Assembly (NCBI GenBank): GCA_036186865.1
Contig: AP025062.1
Span: 31,780,512-31,844,511, forward strand
From: Eustoma russellianum
Lineage: Eukaryota > Streptophyta > Magnoliopsida > Gentianales > Gentianaceae
Direction: 5' to 3'
DNA: 64,000 nucleotides
Part shown: piece by piece, positions 1 to 11,633 of the stretch
Numbering within the stretch: the first letter of the stretch is position 1
How the letters are laid out: each line of letters begins with the position of its first letter
Notes under the pieces: generated by a model
What the model was told of the DNA's origin: nothing
What the model saw: only the letters and a program-made list of their open reading frames with translations
Databases searched by the model: none
Program-made: the position numbers and the translations under genes

Positions 1-1869
1 ATGGAGCCTTGTTGGCATGTTGATTGGTCAAGGATCAATCATACAATGTTGAGAAATCAAAGAGAGAAGCTACAAAAGGTAAGTATTCAACATATACCTC
101 TCTTATGTCACATGCTGAAAATCTCAGCATACTACACTTACCATGGCCGAATTCTTCATCATTAAGCAAGGGATTTTGTCAATTTTTCATTAAGGGATAA
201 ATCAAAGGAGTTATGGAAATAATTTGAATTGTATGTAAGGTAATTAAGTGTGATATTTTTCATATCACACATGCTGAAATTTTTCAGCATGTGTGAAGTG
301 ATGGTGGCCGAATGTTACTCCCTTTTGGTGTCCAAGTTCATTCTTCATCTTGTAGCAAGACTTACCATGTATTGTTGATTCATTTTAATGAGAAAAATCA
401 AAGTAAATTGGGGATTATCTTGAATAAAAATGGATGGTGCACATGCTGAAAAATTCAGCATGGCAAGGAGCATAATGGCCGATTTTCATGTGATGGAAAG
501 AAGGGATTTTTGTGTCTTGCACTTTATGACAAAATGTGACAATTATGGCATGATTTAATAATTGATTATTTGGCAATTATTTAGTGTTTATTTCAGATTT
601 TCTATGTCATCAAATGATGACAACATTGAGCCAATCAAAAGGTGCCAAGTAAGCAATGACTAAATGATGGTCCAATGGAGTGATGCCAAGTAAGCAAAAC
701 ATTGTCACCATGATGTCTCACACCCTCTCAAGCACTTAAAAGGAAATTTTCAAGAGGGGGAGAAGCAATAGGGGGGACGGCTGAACATGTTTTAAGGAGA
801 AGAGAAGAACAAACAAAAACAACACCAAGATTTGCATTCTAAAGTGATCAAAGTGCCAAGCCTCTTTTCTCCTACATCTTCTTTCTTTCTTCTCTTGTAA
901 AAAGCCTATTGTACTTTACTTCTTTCATTCTTGAATAGGCTTCATATAAACCACCATTCATTCATCTTTGTACAAGATTGATCAAGGTGTGATCAATCTT
1001 CATTCTTACGAGGTGGTGGTGTTCGTGTGAATTATACTCACAATACAAGGTTTGTAAAGGGTTGGAGTTAAGGTGTAACTCTATCAACCCTGCGGTAAGG
1101 TGTACTGCGTGTGTGAAATTAGTGTGAACCAAGGAAGGTGTTCCTTGAAGACTGGAGTAGGTTGTTTATAACCGAACCAGTATAAAATTCTTGGTGCAAT
1201 TTACTTTCTGCATTTACGTTTCAGTTTCTGCGCTGTTTACTTATATTGTTCACGTTCGCAAAAAATAGTAAACGTTTTCTAAAAATTATAAACATTTCCA
1301 GAAACATACATAAACGTTCTAGGGTTAATTTGGCACAAGTTTCAACCCTTTTGGACAAGTATAGGTCAGTCAAACATCAAAAGTTCTGAGACTAGTGCAG
1401 TCTGATTTTCAGACTTGCAAAGGTTGAGACTTTGGTGGTATTTGACCTACTTCCCAAAAGAATTTTCAAAAACTGTTTCAACTCATTTCAATATAGTGTG
1501 TGAGGAGTTATTGGTCAAATTTTCAGATCATTTGGACATTCACACAAATAGGAATTAATTTTTCAAAACCATCTACCGTTTCTGGCAGATTTGCACAATC
1601 TGAGTGCCAACGGTTTTTGAAGGGGTTAAAGGTTGAATTTTGATTTGAAATTTTTAGGAGACCCTCATAACATCTGAGGCTAAGTTCTCTCAAAATTTCA
1701 TAATTTTTGGAAACCTCTAACCTGGTTTTAAAAACGTTTTAAAACAGGTCCTGAAAAAAGAATCTGTTTTCAGAACTTGAATTGTTTAAGGTTAAAGAAA
1801 TTTTAAAAAGCACACTTTCCGCACCATCTATTCAACCCCCCCTTCTAGTGGTGCCTTGCAGATCCTACA
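1..1869 (+). repeat. 5' LTR of copia A (left part outside window)
   Basis: This stretch aligns almost base for base with 8442-10314. It ends in CTACA directly before the primer binding site, and the partner LTR begins TGTAG, so the termini are TG...CA. By comparison with the 3' LTR, about 1184 bp of the 5' LTR lie left of base 1. It contains three repeats of a small palindrome (see 110-486) and C-rich and splice-like sequence near its end. No clear TATA box was found in this part; an AAAAGG-type stretch near 735-745 is only a weak candidate. Confidence 0.93.
110..486 (+). repeat. three-copy palindrome module in LTR A
   Basis: Three modules at about 110-153, 265-316 and 440-486 each hold a palindrome built on CATGCTGAAA...TTCAGCATG, followed 15-25 bases later by GGCCGA. 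The middle copy is a perfect 15-bp stem with a 2-base spacer (265-296). The spacing is about 160-175 bp. The same modules recur in the 3' LTR (8550-8930). LTR F holds a related TTCGGCCATGCTGAAA string (near 38730 and 46945). The function is unknown. Confidence 0.8.
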
Positions 1870-1871
1870 AG

Positions 1872-1883
1872 TGGTATCAGAGC
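1872..1883 (+). promoter_or_regulatory. primer binding site (initiator tRNA-Met), copia A
   Basis: TGGTATCAGAGC lies three bases after the 5' LTR end. It matches the usual plant LTR-retrotransposon site complementary to the 3' end of initiator tRNA-Met, which primes minus-strand DNA synthesis. Confidence 0.92.
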
Positions 1884-1923
1884 GCAGGAATACTCACTAC
1901 AAGAAATCCAACGATTCAGTGAG

Positions 1924-3839
1924 ATGGCATCCACAAATTTCAAAACCGAACAAGAAGGTATGTCGAGCCAAAGGCCTCCACTTTTTGACGGTGAGTCTTT
2001 TATTCAATGGAAACTTAGGATGAAACTTTTTCTATGGCTATAGATATAGATCTTTGGTCAATAATTGAAGATGGTCCATATGTCCCGTCTAAATTGTCCA
2101 TTGTAGATGGAGTCACACTAGAAGTAATTAAAACAAGACAAGACTATACTAGTGAAGACAAAAAGAAACTGAGTATGAATGCTAAGGCCATGCAATTACT
2201 CTTAAATGGCTTAAGTAAGAGTGAGTCTAGTTATGTGTCAAATTGTTCGAGTGCACAAGAAATGTGGAGAATCTTAGAGATGAAACACGAAGGCACAAGT
2301 CAAGTAAAAGAGTCTAAAATTAATATGCTTATGTCTACTCTTGAGTCTTTCAAGTTGTTGCCTAATGAGTCAATTGTAGATATGGATCTTCGTTTGACTA
2401 ACATCTATAACTCTCTTGAGTCTCTTGGTAAGGCTTTTACAACGCAGGAAAAGGTACAGAAAATCCTACGGAGCCTCCCTTCGGAATGGGATCCTAAAGT
2501 GACTGCCATAGAAGAAAGCAAGGAGACTAAGTCAATAAAAATGGAAGAACTCATTGGTTCACTAAAAGTGTATGAAAACAAACTCACTATTCGGAAATCG
2601 GAATCATCTAAACAAGGTAAGACAATTGCCTTTAAATCAAATGAATACGTCTCCCCTCCCTCCGATCACGTAGATGATAGTGATTCCGAATCGGATAATG
2701 ATGACTTAATTCTATTGGCTAAAGGACTAAGAAGATTCATGAGAAAATCATTTAGAAATAAAAACAAGGGCACTACATCTAAAAGAAATAAAAACAAGTC
2801 ATATGATAAGGACATTAAATGTTATGAATGCGGCAAACTCGGACACTTATCATATGACTGCCCAAACAAAGAAAAGCAAACTAATAAGTACCCTGACAAG
2901 GAGCGGAACAAAAATAGACCCGTCTCAGATCCTAAACAAAGGAAACGTGCACTAAAGGCCTCCACATGGAGTGACTCATCAGACTCTGAAACTGAGACCG
3001 AAGAGGAGACCGCTTAAGTTTGCTTCACTTCAAAGACATCTAATGAGGTATTATCTGACTCTGACTCTGACTCTGAACCTTCTTACGATGATCTTTTTCG
3101 TCAATATCTTGAGTTACATAAATTTACTAAGACTCTCGCAAAAGAAAAGAAACGTTTAATTGAAGACAAGAAACTGTTAGAATCTTCTAACGAGAATCTT
3201 GTCGCTCAATTAAGCGATTCAAAAAAAGAGTCTTCATGTGTCATCACTGCATTAAAAACCGAGATCTCATCATTAACTTCTCAAAATAATGAAATGAAAT
3301 CCGAGATTTCAAATTTGAAATCAAGGAATACAGACTTAGAGAAAATGATGATACAATTCGATACAGGGTCAAACATGCTGCATCGCATCATATTATCGCA
3401 AAAGCATGACAGTGACAAAACTGGATTGGGGTACGTTGATACTAACCAAGTATCAACCAAACCAACCAAGTTTGTTGTGTCTAAGAAAGTAGACACCCCT
3501 AAGCATCAAGTGGCGTCTAAGATGACGCAAAAAGCGCCCCCTTCCACACGCCCCACTCCCTCATATCATGTGAAATATAATGTTGTACCATATAGATATG
3601 AGAAGAAGAGATCAATGCATACACGAAATACATATCATCCACGCACTACGCACACACACACAAGGACATACCACAAACGTCCTTCATACAATGAGTATAG
3701 AGGAGTCCTTGGGCAAAGACCCAAAGTACATGCACCACATGTATACTATATCGCACCTTCATCTACTTTCTTGCCATTTGATAGACCGAGAAGGATCACC
3801 CAAGTATGGGTACCAAAAGGTACCTTTACTAAAAGGTGA
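1924..3839 (+). pseudogene. gag: copia A gag (capsid-nucleocapsid with coiled-coil tail), two lesions
   Basis: The frame starts at ATG 1924, about 40 bases after the primer site. Comparison with element F shows a one-base loss at about 2033 (the start MASTNFK is out of frame with the rest), so the longest open stretch begins at 2034. A UBN2-type copia Gag region follows, then a CCHC zinc knuckle (CYECGKLGHLSYDC, nt 2820-2861) and an acidic Ser/Asp-rich linker. The frame ends at TAA 3015-3017, yet the same frame runs on open to 3836 and encodes an acidic, Lys/Glu/Ser-rich coiled coil (about 3100-3370) and a basic Tyr/His/Thr-rich tail. Element F has CAA at the position of the TAA, so a C-to-T change is the simplest cause. 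A product would form the virus-like particle; this copy needs both lesions bypassed. Confidence 0.88.
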
Positions 3840-3900
3840 TTAACTAACTCGAAAGGACCCAAAATTAAAAGGGTACCTAAATCACCTTTTCACATTGTAG

Positions 3901-6900
3901 GGAGACCACTCATCAAAAGACACAACAATAAAGTGGTTCCTTGACAGTGGTTGCTCGAGGCACATGACGGGTGACCCGAGCCTATTCTCCAAATTAAAGA
4001 AGGTCACAAAAGGCGGATCCGTGACCTTTGGAGACAACAATGAAGGCAAGATCATTGGTAAAGGTACGATTGGAAATCCGGATACACTTCAAATCTCCAA
4101 CGTGTTTTTGGTAAGCAACTTATCTTACAATCTTCTTAGTATTTCTCAATTTGTTGACAATGGTTTCAATGTGTGTTTTACTCACCCTTATTGTAATATA
4201 ATAAATAAAAATGGAGAAACCGTTTTAAAAGGAAAACGTGAAGGAAATATATTCACACTATCTATGGATGATGTAGTAGACGCCAAAGTTAAATGCTTTA
4301 TGTCAAATGAACCCAATGTGAATTTGTGGCATAGACGTTTAGGACACATAGGTATTTCTACATTAGAAAAATTGCAAAGAAAGAACCTAGTACGGGGATT
4401 GCCTACGCTTGATTTAGACAACTTTCAGTTGTGTGAATCTTGCATAAAAGGCAAACAAACACGTGAGTCACTTAAGCCTAAAAATGAGATAAGCACGACT
4501 AGAATACTAGAACTATTGCATATCGATTTGTTTGGTCCTAGTCGCACTACAAGCCTTGGTGGGCGTCACTATGCATGCGTGATTGTTGATGACTTTTCTC
4601 GTTATACTTGGACTTTATTTCTTGCACATAAAGATGATAGCGCCGTAGAAATTGCTAAATTAATTAAACAACTTGAAAATCAATACGGCGTAAATGTGAA
4701 AAGAATAAGAAGCGATAGAGGCGGTGAATTCAAAAATAAAGAGATGATTTCGTTTTGTGAAGAAAAAGGAATTAAACATGAGTTTTCGCCACCTAGAACT
4801 CCACAATTAAATGGAGTAGTAGAAAGAAAGAATCGCACACTACAAGAAATCGCTAGAACCATGCTTTGTGAAAATAAATTGCCTAGATTTCTGTGGGCGG
4901 AAGCCGTAAATTGTGCATGCTATATTGTAAATCGCCTATCTATAAGAAAGAAAATAAACAAGACGCCTTACGAAATTTTGAATGATCGCATGCCTAAGAT
5001 TGATTATTTTCGTGTGTTTGGATGCAAATGCTTTGTCTTGAATACAAAAGATAATTTAGATAAATTTGAATCCAAATCAATTGAGTGCATTTTTATCGGG
5101 TATTCCATAAACTCAAAAGCATATAGATGTTATGATCCTCTCACTAGACAAATCATAGAATCTATTCATGTTAAATTCAATGAATTTGGAGAGATTGATA
5201 AAGAAAAGGAATATGATGATGACTTTGAATTGAAACCCGTTTTGGATAAAGAAAATGATTCTTTTGATATGCATGAGATGAATGAAACACTAGAAATGCA
5301 TGATCATATAGAAATGCATGATAACTTAGAAAATAATCAACCAAGATGGCACAGAGATCACCCACATGATATCATCATAGGCGACATCACTCACGGTGTA
5401 CGACCACGTAGAAGAATCACTTCGGATGAAATAAATGAATTTCATGCTATGATTTCTGAAATTGAGCCTAAGAATGTGCATGATGCTTTGAGTGATTCAT
5501 CTTGGATTGATGCTATGCATGACGAACTTAATCAATTCGTTAGAAATGATGTATGGGATTTAGTGCCACGACCACAAGATAAGACAATTATAGGCACAAA
5601 GTGGGTATTTAGGAACAAAATGAATGAAGAAGGAAAGGTCGTTAGAAATAAAGCAAGACTCGTAGCTCAAGGATATAATCAAGAAGAAGGAATAGACTAC
5701 GATGAAACATTTGCGCCCGTAGCACGTTTAGAAGCTATACGACTCTTACTTGCTATTGCTTGCATGAAAGATTTTAAATTATATCAAATGGACGTCAAAA
5801 GTGCTTTTCTAAACGGATTTATACAAGAAGAAGTATACGTGAAGCAACCACCCGGTTTTGAAGATTTGAAACATCCAGATCACGTGTACAAATTAAAGAA
5901 GGCACTATATGGTCTAAAGCAAGCGCCTAGAGCATGGTATGATCGTTTTGCCACCTTTCTTTTAGAAAATAATTTTAAACGTGGTACTATAGATAGTACA
6001 CTATTTTTGAAACAAGAAAAATCAGATTTACTTATTATTCAAATTTACGTAGATGACATTATTTTCGGTTCTACCTCACATAGACTTGTTAAAGATTTTG
6101 AAAATTGTATGAAAGCTGAATTTGAAATGTCTATGGTTGGTGAACTTAATTATTTTCTTGGCTTGCAGATTAAGCAAACGAGTAAAGGAATTCATATAAG
6201 CCAAGCTAAGTACGTAAATGACATGATCAAGAAGTTCAATTTTGAAAATTTGAAACCATCCCCTACGCCCATGAGTGTTACTACTAAATTAGACAAAGAC
6301 GAACATGGTAAAGACGTTGATAATGGATTATATCGATCTATGATAGGTTCTTTACTATATTTAACTGCTAGTAGGCCTGACATTATGTTTAGCGTATGCA
6401 TGTGTGCTCGTTCTCAAAGTCAACCTAAGGTGTCACACTTAAATGCGGTAAAAAGAATATTCCGCTATATTAAGCACACGCCCACCTTAGGTATTTGGTA
6501 TGATAAGGACTCTACATTCGATTTACATGCTTACACTGATGCAGATTATGGTGGCTGCAAAATAGATAGAAAAAGCACGAGCGGAACTTGCCAATTCATA
6601 GGAAATTCCCTTATTTCATGGTTTTCCAAAAAGCAAGCAAGTGTTGCTTTGTCCACTACTGAGGCTGAGTATATGGCTCTTAGTCTTTGTTGCACACAGT
6701 TGTTGTGGATAAAACAACAACTTTCGGACTTTGGAATTACCGTAGATAAAATTCCTATATATTGTGATAGTATGAGTGCAATAAATTTGTCTAAGAACCC
6801 CGTACTACACTCTAAGGCTAAGCATATAGAAGTTCGCTATCATTTTCTTCGTGATCACGTTAACAATGGTAATATTTTCATAGATCACGTACGCACAGAA

Positions 6901-6996
6901 TCACAAGTAGCGGATATATTTACAAAGGCCTTAAATCAAGCCACATTTGAATCTCTCCGTTCTAAATTAGGCATGCTTCCTGTTGATGTGATTTAA
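3901..6996 (+). CDS. pol: copia A Pol polyprotein (protease, integrase, RT, RNase H), intact frame
   Basis: One open frame of about 1030 codons runs from the TAG at 3898-3900 to TAA 6994-6996. The first Met is at 3964, but the protease motif WFLDSGCSRHMTG begins at 3934, so the Met is not the true boundary. Counting from that Met: GAG-pre-integrase NLWHRRLGHIG at about residue 120; the integrase DDE triad in HIDLFGP (~188), RSDRGGEF (~251) and VVERKNRT (~288); RT from ~530 with YVDDIIFGS at ~695; RNase H with TDADYGG near 858 and a terminal ADIFTKAL motif. All catalytic motifs visible are kept, so the product could be active if expressed. The gag frame is offset by one base from this frame, and a TAG sits at the junction. 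How Pol is expressed is therefore unclear. Confidence 0.93.
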   Translation, partial: GDHSSKDTTIKWFLDSGCSRHMTGDPSLFSKLKKVTKGGSVTFGDNNEGKIIGKGTIGNPDTLQISNVFLVSNLSYNLLSISQFVDNGFNVCFTHPYCNIINKNGETVLKGKREGNIFTLSMDDVVDAKVKCFMSNEPNVNLWHRRLGHIGISTLEKLQRKNLVRGLPTLDLDNFQLCESCIKGKQTRESLKPKNEISTTRILELLHIDLFGPSRTTSLGGRHYACVIVDDFSRYTWTLFLAHKDDSAVEIAKLIKQLENQYGVNVKRIRSDRGGEFKNKEMISFCEEKGIKHEFSPPRTPQLNGVVERKNRTLQEIARTMLCENKLPRFLWAEAVNCACYIVNRLSIRKKINKTPYEILNDRMPKIDYFRVFGCKCFVLNTKDNLDKFESKSIECIFIGYSINSKAYRCYDPLTRQIIESIHVKFNEFGEIDKEKEYDDDFELKPVLDKENDSFDMHEMNETLEMHDHIEMHDNLENNQPRWHRDHPHDIIIGDITHGVRPRRRITSDEINEFHAMISEIEPKNVHDALSDSSWIDAMHDELNQFVRNDVWDLVPRPQDKTIIGTKWVFRNKMNEEGKVVRNKARLVAQGYNQEEGIDYDETFAPVARLEAIRLLLAIACMKDFKLYQMDVKSAFLNGFIQEEVYVKQPPGFEDLKHPDHVYKLKKALYGLKQAPRAWYDRFATFLLENNFKRGTIDSTLFLKQEKSDLLIIQIYVDDIIFGSTSHRLVKDFENCMKAEFEMSMVGELNYFLGLQIKQTSKGIHISQAKYVNDMIKKFNFENLKPSPTPMSVTTKLDKDEHGKDVDNGLYRSMIGSLLYLTASRPDIMFSVCMCARSQSQPKVSHLNAVKRIFRYIKHTPTLGIWYDKDSTFDLHAYTDADYGGCKIDRKSTSGTCQFIGNSLISWFSKKQASVALSTTEAEYMALSLCCTQLLWIKQQLSDFGITVDKIPIYCDSMSAINLSKNPVLHSKAKHIEVRYHFLRDHVNNGNIFIDHVRTESQVADIFTKALNQATFESLRSKLGMLPVDVI

Positions 6997-7257
6997 TGCG
7001 ATATCATTTGATTTACTTTCCTTTGTGACAGGAATCTTTTGATTAACTTTCCAAAATAAAGGGGGAGAGAGAAGCATGATTTAAGGGGGAGAGAGAGATT
7101 TAAGGGGGAGAGAGATCACTGATTGATCCTAATTGCATGAATCAAGGGGATTTGAAATTCGAAATTCAAATTTCAAATCTGTGCATAATTCAAGGGGGAG
7201 AGATAACACTTAAATCATGCACACTAGTTATTTTGAAAATCATCAAAAGGGGGAGAT
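6997..7257 (+). promoter_or_regulatory. multiple polypurine tracts, 3' untranslated region of copia A
   Basis: Five AAGGGGGAGA-type tracts occur at about 7057, 7083, 7101, 7191 and 7245. Only the last abuts the 3' LTR and should prime plus-strand synthesis. An 11-bp inverted repeat (GATTTGAAATT and its complement, about 7149-7179) lies between the fourth and third tracts. Element F (45445-45767) and element H (50620-50771) carry similar multiple tracts. Confidence 0.82.
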
Positions 7258-10200
7258 TGTAGAAATATGAGGGTTTGAGTGATTTCAAAATAAGAAATTT
7301 GAATATATATATATATATATAAACGTTGAGTATATATATATATACACAAGTGTACATGTATGTATGATAACTTGCCTTATTTAGCTTATATATTATGTTG
7401 CCGTACTAACGAGCCATGAAGCTTTAAAGCTTACATCATATGGCGAACATTTGTTGAGTTTATACTATTTTCAGATGCCACAATTAATGAACTAAAGTAG
7501 TTCATTAAGTGAAGTACTTAGTTTAATAAACTAAGTAGTTCATTTAAGGAAGATGCATTTGGAAAAGGCATAAAGGCAACATGGCTATGGAAGGAAAGTC
7601 CTCTCCTCCTCCCCACATTCATTTCACACGTTTTATACATATATATACACTATATTTTCAGATTTTTTATAAAAGGCACATACACATGTATTCCAACGTA
7701 CTACCGACACGTTATATATCTTACGTACGTACGTTAACGTCACACCACTATACTTAACTCATATTTATGAGTGTATCCAGGTCTTATATCATATGATATA
7801 AGATATGGTGATGACAAATTAAATACGACACGATAAAAGGTTCTAAACCGAAATTTGTCGTATCGGGCGATACCGAAACTTCGCCAACGTGTCACATACT
7901 TGCCATAAATAAATGGCCAGCCCATATACATCAAAACATTGATGATATTTTCGTGCCATACACTGAAAAATCAGGCAAAAATACTTTCCATGTTGGCACA
8001 CACAAATCACCCCACATTTAGGCCAAAATGTGAAGATTCTAATTTTATTTTTGTCACATGTTTATGGTACCATTTTAAATCAGCCAAGAGCTGAAATTTA
8101 AAATATATATTATATATATTATGTATAACATAATATATATATCATGTGCAAAAGTTGGAATTTAAATTAGAGAAAAATCGGGTAATCGATAAATATCGAA
8201 AATTCGGTTTTCTACGCACTTAACATGGAACGTTTTTCTTGACCATGATGTGACACGTATCTAGACACTTTTTACATATAATATACATCTTAAAGTGTTC
8301 TAGAAAATTAAATTAAGGGCTGATTGGAATATTACATGTGTGTATTATTAAATGTGCACTATTTTACAAAGTTAGCAAAAATAAAATTCAGCACATGTAT
8401 ATACATATCATAAACGCCTATACAGCTGAGATGAAGCACATATGGAGCCTTGTTGGCACATTGATTGGTCAAGGATCAATCATACAATGTTGAGAAATCA
8501 AAGAGAGAAGCTACAAAAGGTAAGTATTCAACATATACCTCTCTTATGTCACATGCTGAAAATCTCAGCATACTACACTTACCATGGCCGAATTCTTCAT
8601 CATTAAGCAAGGGATTTTGTCAATTTTTCATTAAGGGATAAATCAAAGGAGTTATGGAAATAATTTGAATTGTATGTAAGGTAATTAAGTGTGATATTTT
8701 TCATATCACACATGCTGAAATTTTTCAGCATGTGTGAAGTGATGGTGGCCGAATGTTACTCCCTTTTGGTGTCCAAGTTCATTCTTCATCTTGTAGCAAG
8801 ACTTACCATGTATTGTTGATTCATTTTAATGAGAAAAATCAAAGTAAATTGGGGATTATCTTGAATAAAAATGGATGGTGCACATGCTGAAAAATTCAGC
8901 ATGGCAAGGAGCATAATGGCCGATTTTCATGTGATGGAAAGAAGGGATTTTTGTGTCTTGCACTTTATGACAAAATGTGACAATTATGGCATGATTTAAT
9001 AATTGATTATTTGGAAATTATTTAGTGTTTATTTCAGATTTTCTATGTCATCAAATGATGACAACATTGAGCCAATCAAAAGGTGCCAAGTAAGCAATGA
9101 CTAAATGATGGTCCAATGGAGTGATGCCAAGTAAGCAAAACATTGTCACCATGATGTCTCACACCCTCTCAAGCACTTAAAAGGAAATTTTCAAGAGGGG
9201 GAGAAGCAATAGGGGGGACGGCTGAACATGTTTTAAGGAGAAGAGAAGAACAAACAAAAACAACACCAAGATTTGCATTCTAAAGTGATCAAAGTGCCAA
9301 GCCTCTTTTCTCCTACATCTTCTTTCTTTCTTCTCTTGTAAAAAGCCTATTGTACTTTACTTCTTTCATTCTTGAATAGGCTTCATAGAAACCACCATTC
9401 ATTCATCTTTGTACAAGATTGATCAAGGTGTGATCAATCTTCATTCTTACGAGGTGGTGGTGTTCGTGTGAATTGTACTCACAATACAAGGTTTGTAAAG
9501 GGTTGGAGTTAAGGTGTAACTCTATCAACCCTGCGGTAAGGTGTACTGCGTGTGTGAAATTAGTGTGAACCAAGGAAGGTGTTCCTTGAAGACTGGAGTA
9601 GGTTGTTTATAACCGAACCAGTATAAAATTCTTGGTGCAATTTACTTTCTGCATTTACGTTTCAGTTTCTGCGCTGTTTACTTATATTGTTCACGTTCGC
9701 AAAAAAAAGTAAACTTTTTCTAAAAATTATAAAAATTTCCAGAAACATACATAAACGTTCTAGGGTTAATTTGGCACAAGTTTCAACCCTTTTGGACAAG
9801 TATAGGTCAGTCAAACATCAAAAGTTCTGAGACTAGTGCAGTCTGATTTTCAGACTTACAAAGGTTGAGACTTTGGTGGTATTTGACCTACTTCCCAAAA
9901 GAATTTTCAAACACTGTTTCAAACCATTTCAATATAGTGTGTGAGGAGTTATTGGTCAAATTTGCAAATCATTTCGACATTCACACAAATAGGAATTAAT
10001 TTTTCAAAACCATCTACCGTTTCTGGCAGATTTGCACAATCTGAGTGCCAACGGTTTTTGAAGGGGGTTAAAGGTTGAATTTTGATTTGAAATTTTTAGG
10101 GGACCCTCATAACATCTGAGGCTAAGTTCTCTCAAAATTTCATAATTTTTGGAGACCTCTAACCTGGTTTTAAAAACATTTTAAAACAGGTCCTGAAAAC

Positions 10201-10314
10201 AGAATCTGTTTTCAGAACTTGAATTGTTTAAGGTTAAAGAAATTTTAAAAAGCACACTTTCCGCACCATCTATTCAACCCCCCCCCCTTCTAGTGGTGCC
10301 TTGCAGATCCTACA
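7258..10314 (+). repeat. 3' LTR of copia A (complete, 3057 bp)
   Basis: It begins TGTAGAAATATG right after the polypurine tract and ends CTACA at 10314. Positions 8442-10314 are the counterpart of 1-1869. The first ~1.18 kb, seen only in this copy, is AT-rich and includes a TA microsatellite (7303-7346). The poly-C run near 10280 is longer than in the 5' copy. Base 10315 resumes gypsy LTR1. Confidence 0.92.
7303..7346 (+). repeat. TA dinucleotide microsatellite in LTR A
   Basis: Two runs of (TA)n are separated by a short AAACGTTGAG spacer near the start of the 3' LTR. Confidence 0.8.
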
Positions 10315-11617
10315 TAGGGCACCTAATAGGTCAAAAAGACTTCCAGTACACTTGGAACGCCTACTTGAGGCGCCTAAAATGACATGAGGCGCCTATACTA
10401 GGCGTTTGAAGTGTTCGGGAATGTGCTGGTATACATCGAACGCCTACATGAAGCGCCTTATGTGACATCGAACGCCTTTGGAGGTGTTCGAAGTGTTCTA
10501 GAATGTGCTGTAACACATCAAAAGCCTACATGAAGCGCCTTATGTAACATGAAGCGCCTAATGTAGGTGTTCGAAGTGTACGGAGATGCACTGAGACACA
10601 TTGAACGCCTACTTTAGGCGCCTAATGTGACTTGAAGCGCCTAAAGTAGGTGTTCGAAGTGTTCTGACGGTTCCAAAACTACAATTTTCTGCAGTAACTT
10701 CCCTCCATCATCTTCCTCAATCACTCCTTTCATCTTAACACCTCAAATTCAACCTTCATTCTGATCTCCATCATGCACAACACACTACAAACGTGGTTTG
10801 ATTCTTACCTCTAGCAGTTTGTATCAACCTTACGCCTTCTATTATTCCTATCTCCGGATGTATCACTAATCTTCTACCCCATGTTCAACTTACATCACAT
10901 TCTTCTCTATCGCTTCAAACCGTCTTCAACTCATCTCCATCATCTAAAGCATCCTTTAGAAATAGAACATGTACCATAAACAATATTTACAACAAAGATG
11001 ACACTTTAAGGGCATGTTTATCAACAATGACGTACAACATGAATACTTTTACATTTAGACCCAAAGAACATGACTTTAAATCAAGCAAATAACAACAAGT
11101 ACATATAGTAGAGCATGAAACATACACAATTCAAGATTACTAATGTGTGATCCGAAATTTCTCTTTGTAAGAACATAGGGCCTATTGTAACAAAATTTGC
11201 GTAAAGCGTATAGAAAGGTTACTTGCCTTTGTTTCTAGTTAGGCTTATGAATGTCTGCAGAATTTCGGTAAGGATTGCACCTAGGTTGATCGCAAGTTCT
11301 TCTTCCTCTTCTTCTTCTTTCTCCTTTCTCCTTCTCCTCTCTCTCTAGGCGTTTTTTTCCTTCCTCTTTCTCTGTTTTCAACCGACCCCTTTAGTCTAAT
11401 TGGGAGTTATACTCCTTTGTGTAACTCTCCCATAATTTAAGTGGGAAGGGGTATTTTGGGTATTTCAGCATAATTTTCTTAATTTCACTATTTTGCTATT
11501 ATTTTCTCACCTCTATTTTATCTACTTAGCCTCATAAACCTATGCATTTAATGAAATTATATTCAAAGTTGATTTCTAACTATTGAAAGTCGTACTTAAA
11601 AGTTACGGGGTATGACA
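10315..11617 (-). repeat. LTR1 of gypsy B (truncated by copia A)
   Basis: This aligns with about 17796-19096 and 25284-26570. It carries the AGGCGCCT/AACGCCTA repeat cassette (about 10350-10660), a pyrimidine-rich stretch (11295-11375) and ends GGGGTATGACA, which read on the - strand is the LTR start TGTCATACCCC. The other half lies left of the window, beyond copia A. Confidence 0.9.
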
Positions 11618-11633
11618 TTCCACCCCCTACAAA

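Larger units (their letters stand above)
1..10314 (+). mobile_element. Ty1/copia retrotransposon A (SIRE/Maximus type), nearly complete
   Basis: The element has a 5' LTR (1-1869, its first ~1.18 kb left of the window), a tRNA-iMet primer site, gag, pol, a polypurine tract and a full 3' LTR (7258-10314). The pol order PR-INT-RT-RNaseH is that of copia. The protease motif DSGCSRHMTG, the RT motif YVDDIIFGS and the very long LTR point to the SIRE/Maximus lineage (family knowledge). It sits inside LTR1 of gypsy tandem B: just after its 3' end the sequence resumes at a point that is continuous in the uninterrupted copies near 17795 and 25285. The 5' target duplication is outside the window. LTR divergence is low, about 20 differences in 1.87 kb, so it is the youngest copia element here. 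Confidence 0.93.

Noticed and set aside
7740..7934. Small - strand frame in LTR A
   Set aside because: There is no domain, and the region is LTR U3-type AT-rich sequence.
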